Source: CAYWRO01 sp964460345 (GTDB lineage Bacteria > Planctomycetota > Phycisphaerae > Phycisphaerales > UBA1924). Taken from it: a stretch of 10,245 nt of DNA. The stretch is from positions 1 to 10,245 of the forward strand of contig CAYWRO010000105.1 in NCBI GenBank assembly GCA_964460345.1. The letters run 5' to 3'. Made by a program: the position numbers and the translations under genes. Below the pieces are notes generated by a model, which was given only the letters and a program-made list of their open reading frames with translations, was not told the origin of the DNA and did not search any database. Shown piece after piece: positions 1-5,251 of this stretch; position 1 is the first letter of the stretch; every line of letters starts with the position of its first letter.

Positions 1-1163
1 CGCAGCACTTCCACACGGCCGACTCCATGGGGCGGCTCACGCTCAACATGCTGCTCTCCTTCGCCCAGTTCGAGCGGGAGATGATCAGCGAGCGGACGCG
101 GGACAAGATCGCCGCCGCACGACGCAAGGGCAAATGGATGGGCGGCGTCCCCGTCCTCGGCTACGACCTGGACCGCTCGGCGGGGCGGCTCACCGTCAAC
201 GAGGAGGAGGCGTGGAAGGTCCGCGAGATCTTCCGCATCTACCTCGAGACGGGCACACTCATGGGGACCGCCCGGCTGCTCAACGCTCGGGGCTGGACCA
301 CCAAGGCGTGGGAGGGGAAGAAGACCGGCCGGACCGTCGGGGGGCAGCGCTGGAAGAAGGACAGCGTCTACCGGCTGCTGAGCAACGTCCTGTACCTGGG
401 ACAGGTCCGGCACGGGGACCAGATCCATCCCGGCGAGCACGAGGCGATTGTGGACCAGTCGCTCTGGGACGAGGTGCAGGCGCTATTGAAGCGCGGCGGC
501 ACCGGCTCGCCCGTCCGGACCAAGCACGACGCCCTGCTCAAGGGGCTGCTCGTCTGCGGGCCGTGCCAGAAGCCGATGGGGTTCACCTACTCGGGCAAGA
601 AGGACACGCCGCGCTATCGCTACTACGCCTGCACGAGGGCGACGAAGGAGGACTACCGCGCCTGCCCGTCGAAGTGGATACCGGCCGACGAGATCGAGCG
701 ATTCGTCGTCGAGCGCATCCGCCACGTCGTAGACGACCCGCGGGTCCGGCAGGTCGTCATGGAACGGTGCACGAAGGAGGCGTCGGACGAGGTCCAGCGG
801 CTGGAAGCGGAACTCGCGGACGCGTCGGCGTCCCTTCGCCGCCTGAACGGCCGGGTCGCCAAGGGGGCCAGTCTTCCGCCCGGCGACAAGGAACGCCTCA
901 CGGCCGCCCTGGACGCGGAGGAACGCCGCGTGGCCAGCCTCGGGCGGGCGCTCGCCGAGGCGCGTGACTCGCGCTTAGCACGGGCCGACGTTGGGAACGC
1001 TTTGCGGTCCTTCGACCGACTCTGGGCGGCGCTGACGCCCGCCGAGCAACACCGATTCCTGCACCTGCTCATCGCCCGAGTTGAGTACGACGGGGCCGAG
1101 GGAACTGTGTCCATCGTGTTCCATCCCGGCGTCGTCGCCGAGAACAAGGAGGCTGCCGCGTGA
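1..1163 (+). CDS. Large serine recombinase (integrase), 5'-truncated by the window edge
   Basis: Site-specific DNA recombinase of the large serine type, which cuts and rejoins attachment sites through a serine-DNA intermediate. The reading frame is open from base 3, so the gene enters from the left; the ATG at 27 is internal. Visible first is the end of the resolvase catalytic domain, with the SMGRLTLNMLLSFAQFERE helix and ISERTRDK. The catalytic serine would lie upstream, outside the window. Next is a Recombinase domain (GGVPVLGYD through the YRLLSNVLYLGQV segment), then a zinc-ribbon with VCGPC and a second pair of cysteines in YYAC and ACPS. A charged coiled coil with heptad-like Leu/Ala spacing follows (about 780-960). 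The stop overlaps the next gene (GTGA), so the two are probably translationally coupled. Family assignment is secure; whether it acts as integrase or as transposase of a larger unit is not decided here. Confidence 0.95.
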   Translation, partial: QHFHTADSMGRLTLNMLLSFAQFEREMISERTRDKIAAARRKGKWMGGVPVLGYDLDRSAGRLTVNEEEAWKVREIFRIYLETGTLMGTARLLNARGWTTKAWEGKKTGRTVGGQRWKKDSVYRLLSNVLYLGQVRHGDQIHPGEHEAIVDQSLWDEVQALLKRGGTGSPVRTKHDALLKGLLVCGPCQKPMGFTYSGKKDTPRYRYYACTRATKEDYRACPSKWIPADEIERFVVERIRHVVDDPRVRQVVMERCTKEASDEVQRLEAELADASASLRRLNGRVAKGASLPPGDKERLTAALDAEERRVASLGRALAEARDSRLARADVGNALRSFDRLWAALTPAEQHRFLHLLIARVEYDGAEGTVSIVFHPGVVAENKEAAA

Positions 1164-1579
1164 CCACCAACTCCGAGACCACGATGACGTTCAAGGTGCA
1201 CTTCCGGACGGAGGAGCGTGGCCGCAAGATCCTCACCGAGGGGGCTGCCCCCCCACCGCCACCGGCAGCGCCGGCGCTGGAGGGCAGCATCCCGCGCGTG
1301 ACGAAGCTGATGGCGCTGGCCATTCGGCTCGAGGGGCTCCTCCGTGACGGTCACCTGCGGGACTACGCCGACATCGCCCGGCTCGGGGGCGTCACGCGGG
1401 CACGGGTGACGCAGATCATGAACCTGCTGAACCTGGCGCCGGATATCCAGGAGGCGATCCTTGCCCTCCCCCGCACTACCAGCGGCCGCGACCCCATCGG
1501 CGAACGGGACCTGCGTCGAGTCGTCGCGGAGGTGGATTGGGAGCGGCAGCGGCAGTTGTGGCGTTGCACCCACTCTTGA
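1160..1579 (+). CDS. Small helix-turn-helix protein coupled to the serine recombinase
   Basis: A 139-aa protein starting at GTG 1160, overlapping the recombinase stop by four bases. The SD AAGGAGG at 1146-1152 lies 7 nt before the start. The first 50 residues are basic and then Pro/Ala-rich (a PPPPPAAPA run) and look flexible. The rest is helical and holds a clear helix-turn-helix: LRDYADIARLGGVTRARVTQ followed by IMNLLNLAPDIQEAILALP. This resembles the ParB/KorB type of HTH. I recall similar small proteins directly behind serine recombinases in planctomycete genomes. A role as DNA-binding accessory factor, directionality factor or regulator of the recombinase is inference from the coupling; no catalytic motif is visible. 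Confidence 0.85.
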   Translation: MTTNSETTMTFKVHFRTEERGRKILTEGAAPPPPPAAPALEGSIPRVTKLMALAIRLEGLLRDGHLRDYADIARLGGVTRARVTQIMNLLNLAPDIQEAILALPRTTSGRDPIGERDLRRVVAEVDWERQRQLWRCTHS

Positions 1580-1589
1580 CAACCTCGGA

Positions 1590-1633
1590 GGAAGCTGTCA
1601 TATACGGTGGAGGAGGCTGTCATATACGGTGGA
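1590..1633 (+). repeat. Two 22-bp tandem repeats in an A+T-richer gap
   Basis: Two head-to-tail 22-bp units, 1590-1611 and 1612-1633, differ at one base. Both contain CTGTCATATACGGTGGA. A decayed third copy begins at about 1638 (CTGTCTAC), and CTGTCAT recurs at 1679-1685. A consensus -35-like TTGACA sits just upstream at 1576-1581, with TATACG of the first repeat 19 bp after it as a poor -10. The spacing of about two helical turns suits a tandem protein-binding site such as an operator or recombinase arm sites. It lies directly behind the recombinase/HTH pair, where attachment sites are often found. Function is inferred only. Confidence 0.6.
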
Positions 1634-1748
1634 AAAACTGTCTACTGCTTGGCTTGCCTGTTCCGCTTCTATATGTTGCTGTCATTAGGCAATCACGGAC
1701 GAGCAGTGGGGTCCGCGTGGGATGCCCGCTCCGCCAAGGAGGTTTGTG

Positions 1749-3389
1749 ATGCAGCGGGAGATTTCACCGTCTGAAGCGCTTTGTCATGCACTAAATCAAA
1801 TCAACCAGACCGCACGTTGGGACGCCAGGATCCTGCGGGATATCTCGGCGAACAGGTCGCGGCTCCACAAGGCCCACACTGACTGGCTGGAGTACGCCGC
1901 CAACCAGCCCGGCATCAGCCCGGCGGAAGCCATGAGACTCATCGAAACGCCCTTCGAAGGGCGGCCGCTGGCACCCGACCAGCTGCGCAACGTGCTCGCT
2001 CGCTTTCAGCAAATCGAGACATTCATCGCGGCTGCACGCGCAGCGGCATTGGCCGACGGCGCCTCTGTGCTCGACACCGACGAGCACAAGACCGCAACCG
2101 TGGACATCATCCATCGCCTCCGCGTCGCCGATCGCCTCGTCTCCGGCCTCCAGCACACGCTTCAAATGCCTAGGGCCCTCTGTGCCGAGGAGGCCGATCA
2201 GCTGGAAGCGTTCGGCGACTGGTGCGGCACCACGCTCGATCGGCTGAGTTCCGCAGTCGAGGTGCAGGCTTTTGAACAAATGCGAAAGGGCTCTGCCCCG
2301 GACCTGCTGAGCCTAAGGACCCAGCGGAGCGAACGCAAGAAGATGTTGGGACGCCTCCGCACCACCATTCATCGTGCGCATGTTTCACATCGCGCTCTGT
2401 TCGAAGAAGCAGGGCGTTACTGGGATAGTCAATGCCACGATGCCCTCGAGAGATCGATGGCCCCAGACGAGACAAATCCTCGGGAGGTCGCGGTTATAAA
2501 GGCGACTGTCGATCTCGAAAGCAACCCTCCGGATTACACGGCGTTGACCGAACAGGACCGGCTTGTGTGGGCCGCGCGGGTGGCCGTCCTAGCATGGGTG
2601 CTGATGGACCCAGATGCCGGTAAGTCACCGATCCAACTGACGGTGCTGCAGCAGGAAGAGTGGACGGGCGAACAGGGATACGACCCGACGCAGCGACCGC
2701 AGGAGGTGAACGAGTATGTCCCGCTCCATGTGATCGCGGACGCATTGGAGGCACTCGACGTTCTGCTCGACCGGGCCGAGACGAGCCAGATCGATACTTC
2801 CGATCAAGAGTCGCCGCCTCCCCCAGAAGGGGCGAGCGGAGCCAACGAGATCTCCATGATCCGAGCTGGCAACGCGTGGACGCTGGAGTTTCGTGGGCAG
2901 TCGATTCCTGTCGCCCACCGCGTAGGGCTTCAGTACATTGAGATGCTGATCGCACGCCCAGGGAATCCCATCGCCGCCACGGAACTTCGAAGGGTAGCTT
3001 CAGGCATCACGTTACCAGTCAGTGCCGGGAGCGAGGTTAGTGACGACGAGGCCGTCCGTCGTTACGAGGCGGAGTTCGCCGAGCTGCAGACCGAATTGGC
3101 CGCTGCGCGGCGCGACAACAACACAGTCGAGATCGACTCAATCCGGGCACAGATGGAACAGATCGCCCATCAACTCACCCAAGCGCGTGGGCTTGGTGGC
3201 CGAAAGCGCAGAATGGGATCGGACAAGGAACGGGCCCGTACCGCCGTGCGCAACAACATCGTTGCGGCAGTCAAGGCCATAGAAAAAGACCACCCCGATC
3301 TAGCGAATCACCTCAGTCAGTGCATCGTCTTTGGCACAACGTTGGTGTACGACCCGGCTCGGCACAACGGCGATCCCGGGTCCCGTTAA
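1749..3389 (+). CDS. Hypothetical 546-aa protein with C-terminal winged-helix-like and coiled-coil module
   Basis: The start is ATG 1749: AAGGAGG at 1736-1742 lies 6 nt before it, so an in-frame ATG at 1722 is too early. The N-terminal 350 residues are mostly helical and match no family I recognise. From about residue 375, LEFRGQSIPVAHRVGLQYIE and the following MLIARPGNPIAATEL resemble the 'GLxYLxxLLxxPG' winged-helix-like module at the C-terminus of some large bacterial regulators and ATPases. A charged coiled coil (about 430-485) follows, then an RARTAVRNNIVAAVKAIEKD...HPDLANHL segment typical of the same module. No signal peptide, membrane segment or catalytic motif is visible. Codon use is clearly less G+C-rich than in the flanking genes, which suggests separate origin, possibly cargo. 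A regulatory or DNA-binding role is only a guess. Confidence 0.85.
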   Translation: MQREISPSEALCHALNQINQTARWDARILRDISANRSRLHKAHTDWLEYAANQPGISPAEAMRLIETPFEGRPLAPDQLRNVLARFQQIETFIAAARAAALADGASVLDTDEHKTATVDIIHRLRVADRLVSGLQHTLQMPRALCAEEADQLEAFGDWCGTTLDRLSSAVEVQAFEQMRKGSAPDLLSLRTQRSERKKMLGRLRTTIHRAHVSHRALFEEAGRYWDSQCHDALERSMAPDETNPREVAVIKATVDLESNPPDYTALTEQDRLVWAARVAVLAWVLMDPDAGKSPIQLTVLQQEEWTGEQGYDPTQRPQEVNEYVPLHVIADALEALDVLLDRAETSQIDTSDQESPPPPEGASGANEISMIRAGNAWTLEFRGQSIPVAHRVGLQYIEMLIARPGNPIAATELRRVASGITLPVSAGSEVSDDEAVRRYEAEFAELQTELAAARRDNNTVEIDSIRAQMEQIAHQLTQARGLGGRKRRMGSDKERARTAVRNNIVAAVKAIEKDHPDLANHLSQCIVFGTTLVYDPARHNGDPGSR

Positions 3390-3462
3390 GCCGCGCTTCA
3401 CAGGTGTTACGCCGGACTTAACGCCTCGTTGATAGAGGGAAAGGCCGGCGGGACTTCCGTTT

Positions 3463-3557
3463 GGTCGGGCGACCGACTGCTAAGCTCCGACAGACCCCTC
3501 TTGTTCGCCGGCTCAGTCTGCTCGGCGCTGTCTTGCCCCTCAGAGGGCGGGAGACAG
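3463..3557 (+). promoter_or_regulatory. Hairpin-rich leader of the 109-aa gene
   Basis: Three stems can be drawn in the gap before the gene at 3561. They are GGTC/GACC at 3463-3474; CCGACAGA (3487-3494) with TCTGCTCGG (3517-3525), 8 bp with one bulged C; and CTGTCT plus GCCC (3528-3538) with GGGC plus AGACAG (3545-3557). The last stem encloses the SD GGGAG (3549-3553), with its GGG in a bulge. This could modulate translation of the downstream gene. The pairings are seen; their use in the cell is inference, and G+C-rich DNA gives short stems easily. Confidence 0.35.
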
Positions 3558-3560
3558 GCC

Positions 3561-3890
3561 ATGCCTGTGATCAAGAAACGAGGTTTGACTCAGTCCGCAC
3601 GCCACCTTGTCGAACTGATGCAGCAGATCAGCTTCGGCTCGATCGAGGCCCTCCACATCCGCCGTGGCGAGCCCGCCTGGGCCCCGCCACCGCGGATCAC
3701 GCGAGAGTTGAAGTTCGGCAGTCCCAGCGGCCCTCGTCCGGAGACCCGCCTGGAGGACTTCGCGCTCAAGGCCGAGGTCGTCGAACTGCTGGAGCGGATC
3801 GAAGCCATGCAAGATGGCGTCATCGACCGGATCGAGGTCCGGCACGGCCTGCCCTTCCGCATGATCATCGTGGAGAACGCCGCGGCCTGA
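3561..3890 (+). CDS. Conserved-looking 109-aa protein of unknown function
   Basis: The start is ATG 3561, with GGGAG at 3549-3553 placed 7 nt before it; an upstream in-frame TTG at 3429 lacks an SD. The protein is soluble and mixed alpha/beta. Its features are an N-terminal basic start (MPVIKKRGLTQSARHLVELM), then FGSIEALHIRRGEP, a Pro-rich PPPRITRELKFG stretch, an acidic helix EVVELLERIEAM, and a final strand with IEVRHGLPFRMIIVE. I recall small proteins with the same 'GxIExLxVRxGEP...PPPRVxRExKLG...HGLPF' layout in planctomycete genomes, often unnamed and near recombinases and sigma-like genes. No enzyme or DNA-binding motif is evident. It sits alone between two hairpin-rich leaders, just upstream of the sigma-like gene and in the same direction. 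Function unknown. Confidence 0.85.
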   Translation: MPVIKKRGLTQSARHLVELMQQISFGSIEALHIRRGEPAWAPPPRITRELKFGSPSGPRPETRLEDFALKAEVVELLERIEAMQDGVIDRIEVRHGLPFRMIIVENAAA

Positions 3891-3932
3891 TCGCCGGCGT
3901 CATTGACACACATCTGAACCCACACTGCCAGT

Positions 3933-4010
3933 GAGCCGGGCGCGAAGCGCAGGCCATTGGGGCGTGCCGTAAGGCATCCCCGATGGCCGCGCTCCTCGCG
4001 GCCCCGGCTC
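3933..4010 (+). ncRNA. Long imperfect hairpin with a GUAA (GNRA) tetraloop, candidate structured RNA or palindromic repeat
   Basis: An extended stem pairs 3933-3968 with 3973-4010. The arms GAGCCGGG / CCCCGGCTC, GCGC..GGCCAT / ATGGCC..GCGC, and GGGGCGTGCC / GGCATCCCC match with small bulges. The apical loop is GTAA, a GNRA tetraloop closed by C-G, which favours a real RNA fold over chance. It is followed by a second stem CAGCG/CGCTG at 4012-4033 and by the SD-masking stem at 4035-4053. It could be a cis-acting leader of the sigma gene, a separate small RNA, or a REP-like palindrome; no T-tract follows, so it is not a standard terminator. Confidence 0.5.
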
Positions 4011-4034
4011 TCAGCGGCGCGCCCCTGGCGCTGC

Positions 4035-4053
4035 CCTCCCCGGCTCGGGGAGG
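4035..4053 (+). promoter_or_regulatory. Shine-Dalgarno-masking hairpin of the sigma-like gene
   Basis: CCTCCCCG (4035-4042), loop GCT, CGGGGAGG (4046-4053) make a perfect 8-bp, almost all G-C stem. The complete SD GGGGAGG (4047-4053) is in its 3' arm, four bases before the ATG at 4058. When folded, ribosome access should be poor, so opening by coupling, a protein or an alternative fold in the leader could switch translation. The stem is direct observation; the regulatory effect is inference. Confidence 0.5.
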
Positions 4054-4057
4054 ACCC

Positions 4058-4573
4058 ATGGGGCCGAGTGATGAAGCGCTGCCGCAGGTGCAGCAGATCG
4101 TGGGCCACGTGGCCCGCCGGATGAAGCGAGGCATGTCGCTCAAGTCGTGGAGCATCGAGGATCTCGAACAGGAGATTCTCCGGCGTCTAGTCCAGAGATG
4201 GCACAGGTACGACCCCAACCGAGGAACCGAACTCGCATTCGCACAGGTGGTGGTTACCAGCGTGGCCTTGATGCTGCTGCGGGAGGCGCGGGCACAGAAA
4301 CGCGGCCTGCGGGTGACGACGTTCACCGACCTCGGCGGCGAGCCGCGGGGACCGTCGGTGCGCATCCCGTACAACCACGCCGACGCCCGGTCCGACATCG
4401 CCATGCTGATGGACCTGCTCGAAGACGATCCGGACCTGCGAGAGATCTGCATTCTGCTGTCGCGCGACGGCCCGACGCAGGTGGCGCGGCAGACGGGTCG
4501 GTCGCGTTCCGTCGTCTACAGGTGCCTCCAGCGTGTGCGCGATCGTGCGCGGGAGCAGGGCTTCCACTACTGA
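4058..4573 (+). CDS. Sigma-70-like RNA polymerase sigma factor (171 aa, compact)
   Basis: A likely transcription initiation factor that would direct host RNA polymerase to special promoters. ATG 4058 is chosen because GGGGAGG lies just before it; an in-frame ATG at 3983 would add an Ala/Pro-rich stretch encoded by the leader hairpin. Residues about 8-75 match sigma region 2: a helix with ARRMKRG, then DLEQEILRRLVQRWHRYDPN (D35) and a helix VVVTSVALMLLREARAQKRG. After a linker, residues about 120-168 look like region 4, with DPDLREICILLSRDGPTQVA and the HTH RQTGRSRSVVYRCLQRVRDR. Regions 1 and 3 are missing, as in ECF-type factors, and no anti-sigma gene is adjacent. It may instead be a sigma-like regulator that has lost promoter specificity. 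Its presence beside recombination and replication genes suggests a regulator of the element's own genes. Confidence 0.8.
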   Translation: MGPSDEALPQVQQIVGHVARRMKRGMSLKSWSIEDLEQEILRRLVQRWHRYDPNRGTELAFAQVVVTSVALMLLREARAQKRGLRVTTFTDLGGEPRGPSVRIPYNHADARSDIAMLMDLLEDDPDLREICILLSRDGPTQVARQTGRSRSVVYRCLQRVRDRAREQGFHY

Positions 4574-4593
4574 CCGGCACGTGCGCGCGAGCG

Positions 4594-4610
4594 CTGCTGT
4601 TAACCAGCAG
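4594..4610 (+). terminator. Weak hairpin after the sigma-like gene
   Basis: CTGCTG, loop TTAAC, CAGCAG forms a perfect 6-bp stem 21 bases after the sigma gene's stop. No T-run follows (GTTCCAAAAG), so an intrinsic terminator is doubtful; it could also be an operator. A separate 13-bp palindrome CGCGCAGTGCGCG lies at 4650-4662 in the same gap and may be a protein-binding site ahead of the next gene. Confidence 0.25.
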
Positions 4611-4711
4611 GTTCCAAAAGAATCTGCATTTCTCGTGCGATTCGTGGGGCGCGCAGTGCGCGTTCCGAGTAGTTCATAGGTAAGGGGGACACACTCTTTG
4701 GAGGTTTGGCC

Positions 4712-4999
4712 ATGGATGGTGAGATTCGGACGTTCGAGTTCACGGATGAGGTGCCCGCCAACGCGATTGGTGAGACGCTTGAGGTCGCGCTGATGGCCGC
4801 CAGCAGCCTGCACGGTGCTGGGCGTGTTCGCCTGGACGCCAGCTGCCGCGTGGATGAGCGGATGCGCTCCTGCGAGATCGACTGCTCGAGCGAGGTTGGA
4901 CGGACGCTGGCGAGTGTCTTCGCCGGCATCAGCGAGGCTGAGTTCGGACGCGACTCGTTCACGATCACCAGATCCGGAGAATCGCCCGCCGCGGCGTGA
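4712..4999 (+). CDS. Hypothetical 95-aa protein, first gene of the replication block
   Basis: ATG 4712 has GGAGG at 4700-4704 with a 7-nt spacer, which rules out the in-frame TTG at 4706 inside the SD region. The protein is acidic and soluble: a short strand (IRTFEFTDEV), a helix with ETLEVALMAASSL, then VRLDASCRV, a CEIDCSS strand, and a helix RTLASVFAGISEAEFG before FTITRSG and an Ala-rich tail. The alternation suggests a small alpha/beta fold. Three Cys are scattered and do not form a zinc motif. I recognise no family. It is followed after 15 bases by the zinc-ribbon gene and then the primase, all with strong SDs, so it is probably co-transcribed and may serve replication. Confidence 0.75.
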   Translation: MDGEIRTFEFTDEVPANAIGETLEVALMAASSLHGAGRVRLDASCRVDERMRSCEIDCSSEVGRTLASVFAGISEAEFGRDSFTITRSGESPAAA

Positions 5000-5014
5000 G
5001 AGAGGAGGCACGTT

Positions 5015-5251
5015 ATGCGGCGGCTCACGGGCATCGTCAGGAGGATGGAGAGACAGTTGGCGCCGGGCGGGTGCGCGGTGTGCCGGGGCCAGGGATGGCA
5101 CCGGATCGAGTTGCTCGACCGCACGGACGCGGACGGCGACTCGCACCTGCCCTCGCTGCTGCGTGCCTCCGGCGGATGCCCCCGCTGCGGCCGAGTCAGT
5201 TCGATCAAGCAGATCATCCTCGAGCCGCGACCGGCGGGAGGTGCCGTGTGA
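5015..5251 (+). CDS. Small zinc-ribbon protein (78 aa)
   Basis: ATG 5015 lies 6 nt after GAGGAGG (5002-5008). Two CxxC knuckles, C20-A-V-C23 and C55-P-R-C58, are 31 residues apart and should bind one zinc as a treble-clef or ribbon. An Arg-rich N-terminus (MRRLTGIVRRMERQL) precedes them and would suit nucleic-acid contact. The stop shares bases with the GTG start of the primase (GTGA at 5248-5251), so translation of the two is probably coupled. Small zinc-ribbon proteins in this position may assist primase or act as transcription factors; which one cannot be told here. Confidence 0.8.
   Translation: MRRLTGIVRRMERQLAPGGCAVCRGQGWHRIELLDRTDADGDSHLPSLLRASGGCPRCGRVSSIKQIILEPRPAGGAV

Noticed and set aside
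653..1582. Minus-strand open frame of 309 codons across the recombinase end
   Set aside because: Arg/Ser/Ala-rich low-complexity translation without motifs, opposite two genes with recognisable domains.
1590..1633. CRISPR array
   Set aside because: The repeats are directly adjacent with no unique spacers and no cas genes are near.
3903..3931. Consensus TTGACA (3903-3908) as a promoter for the sigma-like gene
   Set aside because: No acceptable -10 box at 16-18 bp spacing; the bases there are TGCCAG-like.
4187..5146. Minus-strand open frame of 319 codons
   Set aside because: It overlaps three plus-strand genes with good SDs and shows no domain; a high-GC artefact.
4996..5247. 84-residue N-terminal extension of the primase
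   Set aside because: It would overlap the zinc-ribbon gene completely, and GTG 5248 has its own SD with GTGA coupling.
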